Part shown: positions 1 to 11,200 of the stretch, one piece after another | Layout of the letters: each line of letters starts with the position of its first letter | How positions within the stretch are numbered: the first letter of the stretch is position 1 | From: Verrucomicrobium spinosum DSM 4136 = JCM 18804 | Lineage (GTDB): Bacteria > Verrucomicrobiota > Verrucomicrobiia > Verrucomicrobiales > Verrucomicrobiaceae | NCBI RefSeq assembly: GCF_000172155.1 | Contig: NZ_ABIZ01000001.1 | Location: forward strand, 5,923,105 to 5,987,104 | Length of the DNA: 64,000 nucleotides | Direction: 5' to 3' | Notes under the pieces: generated by a model | What the model was told of the DNA's origin: nothing | Database searches by the model: none | The model's input: only the letters and a program-made list of their open reading frames with translations | Translations under genes and position numbers: made by a program

Positions 1-203
1 AGGTCTGGCGAAGTGTCATTTCCGCCACTCAAATTCCAACTGAACCTCCCGACGCGGCGCACGAAAGCTCCGCGTGTCAGGCTCCAGATGACGGGGACGC
101 ACGCGACGTGAAAACAACTGGATCATGCTGGCCAGAATTCCTTTGGAGCGCCTCTTCATGAGAGGAGGATTGTGTTCAAAAGAACAGACCAGTCAATGCT
201 CAT

Positions 204-2072
204 TTACCTCAATTTATACAAATAATGAGTAAATTGCCCCTCTTCCTGACCCCAAAGGATGGCAATTTTTTCAAATTCCCCTCCCCGCTCGATTCGTTTG
301 AACATTTTTTCAAATTCAGGATCGGCTATTTTCCGACTGAAACTGATGTAGAAAACGCGATTTTCCTGACGAGCGCGGGCGATGAGCGGATCCAGTTCGG
401 AAGTCTGCTCAATAATGGCCACCCCACGGTCATAGATATCCACATCCGAGTAAGCCGCCGCGTGGAAAGCCCCGGCAGGCACGGCTTGAGCGACACCGCG
501 GAGATCCTCCTTGCCGAGATGGTGATAGCGAAGGCCCATCCAGAGCCATCCTGTCAACACCATGGTCAGGAGGAAACCCACTGCGGCACGCTGCCAGAGG
601 TGTCGATTGCCGAAGCTGCCTGCCGCCCCCAGCACCACGCACCACCCGGTCAGGACGTGCAAAAGATACCAGAGGTGTATGAAATTCCCCTGCCGTCCCA
701 TGGCAAGCCAGCCGCCTAAGACGGCAAGAGGCCCCGCCACAAGGATCACCCTGGCCACTCCTCCCGCCCGAACCAGGGCCACACTGCCCAAGGCAGCAAG
801 CAACCCCACACTGCCAACACCCACCCAAATCCATGGCTGCTGAGAAAGGAAGCGTCCGAGAGCGAGGTTCACGGGATTTCCCGGATCAGAGTCCACCCAC
901 CGGACGCCAGCCACCAGACAACCTGCCAGGTCCAGCCACCATCCCAACCCCATATGGCCGTGGATGCTGACGTTGTTTTGCAAGGCCTTCAGCAACTGGG
1001 GCAACATGGGCAACAGCAACGGCACGGCAAACATCGCCCCCACCACCATGCCAAACAGAGGCCCCCAAAGCTGGCCCCAACCCTGCCGGCCTTTCCAGAC
1101 ACGCCAAACCCAGCCGAGCAGGAAAAGGCCGTTGAAAGCAACCAGATAGTAGAGAGTCCCGGAAAAGCTCCACAAGGCGAAGAACTGGGCCAGCCCCATG
1201 CCCACCCACCAGCGCCAGCGATTCTCCTGCCACGCCCGCAGGGCGAAATAGAGACATAATGCCACCCCCAGCATCATGAAGGCATACCCCCTGGCCTCTG
1301 ATGAATAACGCACATGCCACGGATGCAGCCCCAGCAGGAGCATGCCCCACCAGCAGGCAGCGCTGCCAGGAAAAAGCCGCCGGAGCAAAATCCAAACCAC
1401 CACCAAGGTGACAAGCCCTGCCACCCAGGAGGGGAAACGCAGCCCCACCTCATGCACCGTACCCACCGGGGCCCCGGTGAGCCGGAGGGCCGCCGCATGA
1501 CTGAGCCGGGCCGACACGGAGAACGGCGTGGAGTTGTTCCCCACCTGGTTGAGCCAGAGGGTTTCGCCCCATGAAGGCTCCCGCCAGCGAGAGGTACCGT
1601 CAGTGCGCTGCTGAAAGTACCCGGAGAAATAACGTCTGAAGTTGTGCGCCTCGTCGTTGTAGAGGCTGAGATCCAGACGCAGCCAACGCACGGTGCCAGC
1701 CAGCACCAGGATCGTGAACAAAGCGACCCACCCGATGCGGGACAGGCGGGCGACCTTGACCGCCTGCCCTGGTCGAACGGCAGCGGCCCACCAGCGGGCC
1801 GTGGCCCCGAGACCAGTGCAGAGCACGGCATCAAGCAAGCATCCCCAATAAAGTCCCCAGTGCGCGTAGGCGATGACCCGGTCCTGCGACTTCACCTTTG
1901 CCTCGCCCTCCAGAATGTGGAGCGCATCGCGCCAGTCCTTCCCGGTGGCCAGGACCGCGATCCAGAACAAAAGAGCTGCTCCAGCGAGCATCCAAGTCAG
2001 CCAGCGGGCGGCGGAGTTTCCCCCAGGGGGGATCATTTGTGACTGGCATTCTTGGCCCGGGGCTTGCATCAT
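204..2072 (-). CDS. Polytopic membrane glycosyltransferase, GT39/ArnT-like (GT-C fold)
   Basis: The 622-residue protein has about a dozen hydrophobic segments spread along its length. Its first periplasmic loop carries YNDEA (about residue 138), the acidic motif expected of dolichyl/undecaprenyl-phosphate-sugar dependent GT-C enzymes (GT39, RgtA/ArnT type). The HPWHVRYSSEARGYAF stretch near residue 255 is also typical of this group. Known family members move a sugar from a lipid carrier to a protein, lipid A or polysaccharide at the outer face of the inner membrane. The acceptor cannot be told from sequence. An alternative start lies 12 codons in. The gene stands alone, with no polysaccharide cluster beside it. 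Confidence 0.72.
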   Translation of the reverse strand: MMQAPGQECQSQMIPPGGNSAARWLTWMLAGAALLFWIAVLATGKDWRDALHILEGEAKVKSQDRVIAYAHWGLYWGCLLDAVLCTGLGATARWWAAAVRPGQAVKVARLSRIGWVALFTILVLAGTVRWLRLDLSLYNDEAHNFRRYFSGYFQQRTDGTSRWREPSWGETLWLNQVGNNSTPFSVSARLSHAAALRLTGAPVGTVHEVGLRFPSWVAGLVTLVVVWILLRRLFPGSAACWWGMLLLGLHPWHVRYSSEARGYAFMMLGVALCLYFALRAWQENRWRWWVGMGLAQFFALWSFSGTLYYLVAFNGLFLLGWVWRVWKGRQGWGQLWGPLFGMVVGAMFAVPLLLPMLPQLLKALQNNVSIHGHMGLGWWLDLAGCLVAGVRWVDSDPGNPVNLALGRFLSQQPWIWVGVGSVGLLAALGSVALVRAGGVARVILVAGPLAVLGGWLAMGRQGNFIHLWYLLHVLTGWCVVLGAAGSFGNRHLWQRAAVGFLLTMVLTGWLWMGLRYHHLGKEDLRGVAQAVPAGAFHAAAYSDVDIYDRGVAIIEQTSELDPLIARARQENRVFYISFSRKIADPEFEKMFKRIERGGEFEKIAILWGQEEGQFTHYLYKLR

Positions 2073-2138
2073 CCGGCGAACCTAGCGGGCGATTCCCGTT
2101 CATCACTCAAATTATTTTTGCAGCCTTCACCCATTGCC

Positions 2139-2627
2139 ATGTCCGACGCCTCCTCCATCCCCAACGTGACGCCGCCCCGGACGCGCATCAGCATCCCGGA
2201 GTACGCGATGGCCCTGGCCCATGTGGCGAGCCTGCGGTCTGAAGATCCTTACCGGAAGGTGGGAGCGGTGGCGTTCGACTTCGACAACCGGGTCATCGGC
2301 ACGGCCTACAACGGGTTGGCACCGGGGTTCAATGCGGACCACGAATTCTGGCTGGATCGTGACATCCGGCGCAAGTTCATGCTGCATGCGGAGGTGAATC
2401 TCTGTTCCCTCTTCACCCGGGGCACCGTGAAGCTGGTGGCCTGCACCACAAAGCCCTGCACGAGTTGCGCCCAGATGCTGGCCGCCTACGGAGTAAAAGA
2501 GATCTACTATCGGGACGACTACCCGGAGTCCGAGGCAAATGCCATCTGCAAGCTATACGGCATCCAGATCCAGCAGCTCACGGACTATCCGGTCATCATC
2601 TCGCCCTTCGAAGAGGTGAAGCGATAG
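2139..2627 (+). CDS. Cytidine/deoxycytidylate deaminase family zinc enzyme
   Basis: The 162-residue protein has both zinc motifs of the deaminase fold: HAEVN (His ligand and catalytic Glu) and PCTSCAQML (two Cys ligands). A YYRDDY and LYGIQI tail follows, as in dCMP deaminases. Members hydrolyse the amino group of a cytosine nucleotide; dCMP to dUMP for thymidylate supply is the likeliest role. The ATG at 2139 is chosen because the domain (IPEYAMALAHVASLRS) begins shortly after it; the frame is open further upstream but that part looks non-coding. The next gene converges, with 12 bp between stops. Confidence 0.8.
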   Translation: MSDASSIPNVTPPRTRISIPEYAMALAHVASLRSEDPYRKVGAVAFDFDNRVIGTAYNGLAPGFNADHEFWLDRDIRRKFMLHAEVNLCSLFTRGTVKLVACTTKPCTSCAQMLAAYGVKEIYYRDDYPESEANAICKLYGIQIQQLTDYPVIISPFEEVKR

Positions 2628-2639
2628 CCCTCCAAAGGC

Positions 2640-3548
2640 TCATACCCGCCATTTCAGCGTCTTCACCTCCCCATGCTGAGGGTGATTCGCATCCAGTGCG
2701 CGGAGTTCCAGCCGCAGGGCATCTGGCTGCAAAGTGGCCAGCACCCATCCGTTGGGGAACTCCTGCTTGAACACATAAGCCACAGGCGGGAGGTTGATGA
2801 AGTGCAGGCCACTCTCGTCCTCCGTGTGGCTCCATCGATGCGTGTGCCCGTAAATGCACGCCTTCACCTGCCTGCGGGGACGCAACAACTCCAAAAGGGA
2901 GGTTGAATCCAAGAGCGCATCGGTCTTGGACTCCTGGAGGGTGATGTTGTGGTGCACGACGATCACGGCGGGTCTATCAGATCGGGCGTCGAGCTCCCTG
3001 CCGAGCCAGGCGAGTTGCTCCCCGCCCAATACCCCGGGGGTGGAATTCACCTTGTCCAGACTGTCGAGCAGGAACCAATTGGCATGCGGCGTCTCCTGCA
3101 CCGAAACGAAGCGACTAGGAACCGCTGGCGAGGTGGCACAATCCAGCACCTCGGTGACCGCCACCCGATCATCGTGGTTCCCCATCAGCAGGTGCACAGG
3201 CAGCTTCGCCGCCACGAGCGGCTGCAGGAGGGGTTTCAGCGTCTGATAGTCGGCCCTCATCCCCTTCAGGTGAGCGCAGTCCCCGCTGAGGATGAGGCCT
3301 GCTGGCCGTTCGGCCCGGGCAAGAACTTCCGCCACGCAGGACCTCAGGTTGGCGGCCATCGTCACGCCACGGGACACCGCCAGAGGATCCGCATCAATGT
3401 GGGTGTCCGAGAAAAGCGCCCACACGTTGTCGGCGCCAGGTGTGGCTTGGGCACCGAGGAAGCGGGAAGACCAGCCGAAGCACACGGCTGCGGCGGACTG
3501 GGCAAGAAAGCGACGACGGGAGGTGGAAGGGGCAAGCGTGACCGGCAT
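2640..3548 (-). CDS. Tat-exported calcineurin-like metallophosphoesterase
   Basis: The 302-residue protein starts with a twin-arginine signal (SRRRFLAQSAAAVCFG), so export in folded form is predicted. The metal-binding blocks come in family order: DTHID, GDCAHLKG, GNHDDR, VVHHN and GHTH. This is a dinuclear-metal phosphoesterase of the 3',5'-cAMP phosphodiesterase (CpdA)/Icc-like class, but the true substrate is unknown. An ATG at 3548 is preferred over a GTG at 3605 because it places the Arg pair at residues 11-13 and has an AAGG stretch just upstream. The neighbouring gene to its right is a sensor kinase on the same strand. Confidence 0.8.
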   Translation of the reverse strand: MPVTLAPSTSRRRFLAQSAAAVCFGWSSRFLGAQATPGADNVWALFSDTHIDADPLAVSRGVTMAANLRSCVAEVLARAERPAGLILSGDCAHLKGMRADYQTLKPLLQPLVAAKLPVHLLMGNHDDRVAVTEVLDCATSPAVPSRFVSVQETPHANWFLLDSLDKVNSTPGVLGGEQLAWLGRELDARSDRPAVIVVHHNITLQESKTDALLDSTSLLELLRPRRQVKACIYGHTHRWSHTEDESGLHFINLPPVAYVFKQEFPNGWVLATLQPDALRLELRALDANHPQHGEVKTLKWRV

Positions 3549-3614
3549 AGGGGCCTTAACGGGAAAAGTTGGGAGTTTTCCCAGCCGATTTTGCAACACT
3601 TTCACCCGGCCAGT

Positions 3615-5243
3615 CTAGGACGCCCCCGCGAGTTGCGGAGAAAGGGCGACGAGGCAGCTTTCGAGCTCCGCAACGTCCACCGGCTTGGTCAGGTGATAGG
3701 CAAATCCCGCCATCTGGCTGCGCTGGAGATCCTCCGCCATGCCATAGCCACTCAAGGCGATGCCGGCAACCGTTCGAGGTTTGGCAACTTCGACGAATGG
3801 CTCCATGAGTTCGAGCCCCTGACCATCGGGCAGACCAATGTCGCTGATGAGCACATCAAAGCGATCCAACCGCATGGCATCAGACGCACCCGCCACGCTG
3901 GTGGCCAGAGTGACCTGATAGCCGCGTCTCAGGAGAAGGCGTTTCAAGCTGTTGGCCGTATCTTCATGATCCTCCACAAGCAGCAGCCGCAAGGCGGGAA
4001 TCGTGTCCTTTAGCGTATGCGGTGCCACCGGTGCCTCGGGCAGGCTGGCCGCCCGGAGCGGCAGGGAGACAGTAAAAGCACTGCCCAGCTCCGCCCCACG
4101 ACTGGCGGCCCGGATTGAACCGCCGTGCAGCTCCACCAGCACCCGACAAATCGCCAGCCCCAGACCGAGGCCCGTTGACCGGTCGCCATGCACCTGCTCA
4201 AAGGCATCAAAAATCTTTTCCAGCTTCCCGGGTTCTATCCCAATACCCGAGTCTTCCACCCGGATTTCCAACAGGCCACCCGTCGGATCGTTTTCAGTGG
4301 AGATTCGCACTTCTCCACCTCTACCCGTGTACTTGATGGCATTGCCCAGCAGATTGTACACGATCTGCTGGATGCGCGAGCCATCCGCCACCACCTGGGC
4401 CTGCGTGGCCTGCAGATCCGTCCGTACGACGATCTCCCTGGCACCAGCCTCGGGCTCACACACTTGCACAGTCCGTCTCACGAGGTTGTGCACATCCACA
4501 TTCTCGGGATGGAGTTGCAGTTTGCCGCTGCGGATGCGCGCGACGTCCAGCAAGTCATCGATGAGCCTGGCTTCCAGCTTCACATTCCGGCGGATGGTAT
4601 CCAGGAGCTCTTTCACGGAGGGGCTGCACTCATTCTCCTCCTCAATGAGGGTCACGGCGTGGATCACGGGAGAGAGAGGGGCCCGGAGCTCATGAGACAA
4701 CATGGCAAGGAAGCGGTCCTTGGCCTGGTTGGCCGCCTCAGCCTCCGCCCGCGCAGCTTCCGCGCGGATGCGCTGGGCCCGATCCTCCGCACTGCGCTCC
4801 AGCTCGGCGTTTTTCACCGCCAGTTCCTGGTTCAAGCGGGCAAGCTCCGCAGACTTGCGGAAGAGCTCCACGAAAACGCTGATCTTCGAACGCAGGATCG
4901 TCGGATTGACCGGCTTCGTGATGTAGTCCACCGCCCCAGCGCCATAGCCCATGACCACATGCTCCTCTTCAAAGTAGTGCGCCGTGAGGAAGAGGATGGG
5001 AATATGCTGGGTTTTCTTGCGCTGCTTGATGAGCTGGGCCAGCTCAATGCCGCTCATGTCGGGCATCTTCACATCCATGACGATGGCCGCGCACTCGTTT
5101 TCCACCAGAGCCAGAAGCGCCTGGTTGGCAGTGGTGGCCTTCAGCAGCCGGTGTTCTGGCGAACTCAGAATGGTCTCCAGGACGAGGAGGTTCCGCTCGT
5201 CGTCATCCACCAGGAGAATGTTGATGGGATCACCCATATTCAA
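3615..5243 (-). CDS. Hybrid sensor histidine kinase, REC-HisKA-HATPase-REC
   Basis: The 542-residue soluble protein begins with a receiver domain (about 8-125; phosphoacceptor D57 in IVMDVKMPDMSG). A coiled coil (about 128-175) and a HisKA domain with SHELRAP (H184) follow. The ATPase domain shows the N box (NLLGNAIKYT), G1 (EDSGIGIEPG) and G2 (GLGLGLAICR). A C-terminal receiver has DVLISDIGLPDG. There are no membrane segments. It lies 34 bp downstream of the giant poly-HAMP kinase on the same strand, so the two probably share a transcript and a phosphorelay. No output domain is present, so phosphate must pass to another protein. Confidence 0.9.
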   Translation of the reverse strand: MNMGDPINILLVDDDERNLLVLETILSSPEHRLLKATTANQALLALVENECAAIVMDVKMPDMSGIELAQLIKQRKKTQHIPILFLTAHYFEEEHVVMGYGAGAVDYITKPVNPTILRSKISVFVELFRKSAELARLNQELAVKNAELERSAEDRAQRIRAEAARAEAEAANQAKDRFLAMLSHELRAPLSPVIHAVTLIEEENECSPSVKELLDTIRRNVKLEARLIDDLLDVARIRSGKLQLHPENVDVHNLVRRTVQVCEPEAGAREIVVRTDLQATQAQVVADGSRIQQIVYNLLGNAIKYTGRGGEVRISTENDPTGGLLEIRVEDSGIGIEPGKLEKIFDAFEQVHGDRSTGLGLGLAICRVLVELHGGSIRAASRGAELGSAFTVSLPLRAASLPEAPVAPHTLKDTIPALRLLLVEDHEDTANSLKRLLLRRGYQVTLATSVAGASDAMRLDRFDVLISDIGLPDGQGLELMEPFVEVAKPRTVAGIALSGYGMAEDLQRSQMAGFAYHLTKPVDVAELESCLVALSPQLAGAS

Positions 5244-5277
5244 TGCAAGAGTCGATATCAGTCAGGGGGGGGTGAAA

Positions 5278-8200
5278 TCAGCGGTGCAGCCAGACACGCA
5301 GGAGCGAAAGCAGCTGCTCCGTATTCACCGGCTTTGCAATATAGTCACTGGCACCAGCCTCCAGGCACTTCTCCCGGTCCCCTTTCATCGCCTTTGCCGT
5401 GAGAGCGATGATGGGCAGGGTGCGGAATTCAGGGTTTTTGCGGATCTCTCGCATGGTCTGGTAGCCGTCCATCTCCGGCATCATGATATCCATCAACACC
5501 ATGGAGAGGTCCGGATTCTCTTCAATCAGCTTTACGGCCTGGCGGCCGTTCGTGACGCTCAAGACCTCCATGTCATGGTTTTCCAGGAGAATGGAGAGCG
5601 CAAAAATGTTCCGGGCATCATCGTCCACCACCAGCACCTTCCGACCGTGCAACACCTCATTGGACTCATGCAGGCTGCCGATCATCTTCTGTTTTGCCTC
5701 AGGCAGGTCAGTCATCACACGATGGAGGAAGAGAGCTGTCTCATCCAGCAAACGCTCCGGAGACTGCACATCCTTCAACACCACGCTCTTGGCCACCTGA
5801 CGCAGCTGTTTTTCCTCGTCCGGAGAGAGATCCTTGCCCGTATAGACTACGATGGGAACCTCCTGCAGGGTGGGCTCCTTCTGAATGGTCTCGAGCAGTT
5901 CGAATCCGCTCATGTCCGGCAGCCGGAGATCCAGCACCGCACAGTCGAAGTGCTGGTCCAGCAGGAGGCCCAGGGCCTCCTTGCCACGCCCCACGGTGAC
6001 GATCTGGATGTCTCTGCCCCCAAGCAGCTCCTTGATGCTTTCGCGCTCTATCTCGTTGTCCTCCACCACAAGCAGCCGCTTCATCCGGGGCTGGGAGAAG
6101 ATCTTGATGCGGTCAAAGGCCATCTCAAGATCATCCGTGGTGGCCGGCTTCACCATGTAGGAGAAGGCTCCACGGGAGAGCCCGTGACGCCGTTCTTCAT
6201 CCAAGGAAATAATCTGCACCGGGATGTGCCGGGTGGTGGGATCGAGCTTGAGATTGTTCAGCACCGTCCATCCCAGCATGTCTGGAAGGAAGATGTCCAG
6301 CGTGATGGCAGTGACCTGGTACTGCCGGGCCAGTGCGAGTGCCTGCTGGCCACGCGTGGCCACCAGTCCCTTGAAGCCCCTGTCCCGGGCCAGTCCCAGC
6401 AGGACCCGCGCATAATGCACATCGTCCTCGACAATGAGCAAGACGTTGTCCCCTGGCAGAACGAGGTCCCGATCATCCACAATCTGGTCTTCATCCTGCA
6501 CTCGGAATGAGGAAATGCTCAACGGACCGGTGGCACGCTTGATCATCTCCCTTCTGGGCTCGCCCTCACCACGCCCCGCGGGACCCACGTAGTCCAGAGG
6601 CAGATAGAGGGTGAAGGTGCTGCCCTCTCCTGCCACGCTGTGGAGGCGGATCTCGCCGCCCAGCAGGGTGGCGAGCTCACGGGAGATGGCCAGGCCCAGC
6701 CCGGTGCCGCCGTACTTGCGGGAGGTGCCCGCATCCGCCTGCTGGAAGGCCTCGAAAATGAGGCGCTGCTTCTCGGGAACGATGCCAATGCCCGTGTCCT
6801 TGATCGCGATGCTCATGACACTCGGCACCCGACTGAGCACCGGATGATCCGGGCTCCACCCCTCCGAAGCGAGCCCCACCTTCAGATTCACACTCCCCTG
6901 GGAGGTGAACTTGAACGCGTTGGAGAGCAGGTTCTTCACGATCTGCTGGAGACGTTTGGGGTCCGTGCTGAAGTGGCGGGGCAGCCCCGGATCAAAGTCC
7001 AGCTTGAAGGGCAGGTTCTTGTTCTCAGCGATGTGGCGGAAGTTGCGCTCCACGGAATCCCGCAGGGTGGCAAAAGTAATTTCCTCAGCTTCCACCGAGA
7101 CTGTCCCCGATTCGATCTTGGAGAGGTCCAGGATGTCGTTGATGAGGTTGAGCAGATCCGAGCCTGCAGAGTGGATGTTGCGGGCAAAATCCACCTGCCG
7201 GGTGCTGAGATTGCCTGCACTGTTCTCGGCGAGTTGCTGCCCGAGGATGAGAATGGAGTTGAGCGGCGTGCGCAACTCGTGGGACATGTTGGCCAGGAAC
7301 TCGGACTTGTACTTGGAAGTAAGGGCCAGCTCGGCGGCCTTGTCCTCCAGTGCGCGTCGGGCCTGCTCGATCTCGCGGTTCTTGCGCTCTACTTCGGCAT
7401 TCTGCTCCGCCAATTCCTGTGCCTTCTGCTCCAGTTCTTCATTTGTCTGCTGGAGTTCGTTCTGGCCAGACTGGAGTTCAGCGGTGAGCTGCTGGCTCTG
7501 CTGGAGGAGCCCCTCGGTGCGCATGGTGGCCTCGATCGTGTTCAACACCACCCCGATGGACTGGGTGAGCTGCTCGAGGAAGTTCAGATGCGCTGCGGTG
7601 AAGCGGTGCAGAGACGCCAGTTCAATCACAGCTTTCGTCTCCCCCTCAAACAACACGGGCAGCACCACAATGTTGGCCGGAAGAGCCTGCCCGAGGCTGG
7701 AACGCACATTCGAATAATGCGCCGGCACTTCCGCGAGCAGGATGTGCTGCTGCTCCAGAGCGCACTGGCCCACCAGCCCCTCGCCCAGTTCGAGCCGCTC
7801 ACTTTGCCCCTTGGGCGTGGCAAAGCCTGCCAGCAGGCGGAGGGAGCGGTCCGCATCCCCGGTCATCTGGTAAATGGTCCCCTGGTGCGCGGAAACAAGC
7901 GGAGCGAGCTCAGAAAGCAGCATCTGGCCCACCGTGAAGAGATCCCGCTGGCCTTGAAGCATGCGGGTGAACTTGGCCACGTTGGTCTTCAGCCAGTCCT
8001 GCTCCTGGTTGCGCTCGGTGGTCTCGCGCAGGTTGTTGATCATCGTGTTGATGTTGTCCTTGAGCTGGGCCACCTCGCCGCGCGTCTCCACCTGGATGGA
8101 GCGGGTGAGGTCCCCTTTGGTCACAGCCGTCGCCACCTCGGCGATGGCCCGGACCTGGGTGGTCAAGTTCGCCGCCAGCAGGTTCACGTTGCCGGTAAGA

Positions 8201-11200
8201 TCCTTCCACGTCCCGGCCGCACCCGGCACGTTGGCCTGACCGCCCAACCGGCCTTCCACCCCCACTTCACGGGCCACGTTGGTCACCTGATCGGCAAAGG
8301 TGGCGAGGGTGTCCGTCATATTGTTGATCGTCTCCGCCAGCGCGGCCACTTCCCCTTTGGCCTGCACCGTCAGCTTCTGGCGCAGGTTGCCATCAGCCAC
8401 TGCCGTCACCACTTTCACAATCCCGCGCACCTGGTCGGTCAGGTTTGCCGCCATCACGTTCACGGAGTCGGTCAGGTCCTTCCAAGTACCCGCCACACCC
8501 GGCACGCGGGCCTGGCCGCCCAGCTTCCCCTCCGTACCCACTTCACGGGCCACGCGCGTCACTTCTGCGGCAAAGGCGTTGAGCTGGTCCACCATCGTGT
8601 TGATGGTGTTCTTGAGTTCGAGGATCTCACCCTTCACGTCCACCGTGATCTTCCGGGAAAGGTCTCCGCGCGCCACCGCCGTGGTCACTTCCGCAATGTT
8701 GCGCACCTGCGCCGTCAGGTTGCCACCCATGGCGTTCACGGAGTCGGTCAAGTCCTTCCACGTCCCCGCCACGCCCGGCACCACGGCCTGTACGCCCAGC
8801 CGCCCTTCCGTGCCCACCTCACGGGCCACACGCGTCACTTCCGAGGCAAAGGAGCGGAGCTGCTCCACCATGGTGTTGATGGTTTCCTTGAGCTGGAGGA
8901 TCTCTCCACGCACGTCCACGGTGATCTTGCGGGAGAGGTCTCCGTTGGCCACAGCGATGGTCACCTCGGCAATGTTGCGCACCTGGCCAGTGAGGTTGGA
9001 GGCCATGGAGTTCACGTTGTCCGTCAGATCCTTCCATGTACCGGCCACCCCGGGCACTTCAGCCTGGCCGCCCAGCTTCCCTTCCGTGCCCACTTCACGC
9101 GCCACTCGGGTCACTTCCGAAGCGAAAGCGCTCAACTGGTCCACCATCGTGTTCATGGTTTCCTTGAGCTGGAGGATCTCCCCTTGCACATCCACCGTGA
9201 TCTTGCTGGAAAGGTCCCCCTTTGCGATGGCCGTGGCCACGTCGGCAATGTTGCGCACCTGGGCCGTCAGGTTGGACGCCATCGAGTTCACGTTGTCCGT
9301 CAGATCCTTCCATGTCCCGGCCACCCCGGGCACCTGCGCCTGGCCGCCCAGCTTCCCTTCTGTGCCCACCTCGCGGGCCACACGGCTCACCTCGGCGGCG
9401 AAGGCGTTGAGCTGATCCACCATCGTGTTGATGGTTTCCTTGAGTTCGAGGATCTCACCCCGCACATCCACCGTGATCTTCTTGGAAAGGTCCCCGTTGG
9501 CCACGGCGATGGTCACCTCGGCAATGTTGCGCACCTGGGCCGTCAGGTTGGACGCCATCGAGTTCACGTTGTCCGTCAGGTCCTTCCATGTCCCGGCCAC
9601 GCCTGGCACCTGGGCCTGGCCGCCCAGCTTCCCTTCCGTACCCACCTCACGGGCCACGCGGCTCACCTCAGAGGCAAAGGCATTGAGCTGGTCCACCATG
9701 GTGTTGATGGTGTCCTTGAGTTCGAGGATCTCACCCTTCACGTCCACCGTGATCTTCCGGGAAAGGTCCCCACGGGCCACCGCAGTGGTCACACCGGCGA
9801 TGTTACGCACCTGGGCCGTCAGGTTGTTGGCCATGGAGTTCACGTTGTCCGTAAGATCCTTCCACGTCCCCGCCACCCCCTGCACGTCAGCCTGGCCGCC
9901 CAGCTTCCCTTCCGTGCCCACCTCACGGGCGACACGCGTCACTTCCGAGGCGAACCCGTTGAGCTGGTCCACCATCGTGTTCATGGTCTCTTTCAGCTCC
10001 AGGATCTCCCCTTTCACGTCCACCGTGATCTTGCGGGAAAGATCCCCGCGGGCGATGGCGGTGGCCACATCCGCGATGTTTCGCACCTGCGCCGTCAGGT
10101 TGGACGCCATGGAGTTCACGTTGTCCGTCAGATCCTTCCACGTCCCAGCCACGCCACGCGCCTGGGCCTGACCGCCCAGCTTCCCCTCCGTACCCACCTC
10201 ACGGGCTACACGTGTCACTTCCGAGGCGAACCCGTTGAGCTGGTCCACCATCGTATTGATGGTGTTCTTGAGTTCGAGGATCTCCCCTTTCACGTCCACC
10301 GTGATCTTCTTGGAAAGGTCCCCGTTGGCCACGGCTGTGGCCACATCGGCAATGTTACGCACCTGCGCCGTCAGGTTGGAGGCCATCGAGTTCACGTTGT
10401 CCGTCAGATCCTTCCACGTGCCCGCCACGCCTCCCACTTCCGCCTGGCCGCCCAGTTCCCCTTCCGTGCCCACTTCACGGGCCACGCGGCTCACTTCCGA
10501 GGCAAAGGAGTTGAGCCGGTCCACCATGGTATTGATGGTGTTCTTGAGTTCGAGGATCTCACCCTTCACGTCCACCGTGATCTTGCGCGAAAGGTCACCG
10601 AAAGCGATGGCCGTGGCCACATCGGCAATGTTGCGCACCTGCGCCGTCAGGTTGTTGGCCATGAAGTTCACGTTGTCCGTCAGATCCTTCCATGTGCCCG
10701 CCACACCGCTCACCTCCGCCTGACCGCCCAGCTTGCCCTCGGTCCCCACTTCGCGGGCCACACGCGTCACTTCGGCGGCAAAGGCGTTGAGCTGGTCCAC
10801 CATGGTGTTGATGGTTTCTTTGAGCTCCAGGATCTCACCCTTCACGTCCACCGTGATCTTGCGCGAAAGGTCCCCACGAGCCACTGCAGTGGTCACGGCG
10901 GCAATGTTGCGAACCTGCGCCGTGAGGTTGGACGCCATGGCGTTCACGGAGTCAGTAAGATCCTTCCAGGTGCCTGCCACACCGGGCACCACCGCCTGCC
11001 CACCCAGTCGGCCCTCGGTTCCCACTTCACGGGCCACTCGCGTCACCTCAGAGGCGAAGGAGCGAAGCTGCTCCACCATCGTGTTGATCCCCTCCTTGAG
11101 CTGAAGAATTTCCCCACGTACGTCCACGGTAATTTTCTTAGAAAGGTCCCCATTGGCCACAGCCAGGGTCACATCCACAATGTTGCGCACCTGGGCGGTC

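Noticed and set aside
8300..11104. Other long plus-strand frames in the repeat region
   Set aside because: They are the third-frame shadows of the HAMP units, Ser/Thr/Pro-rich and without homology signs.
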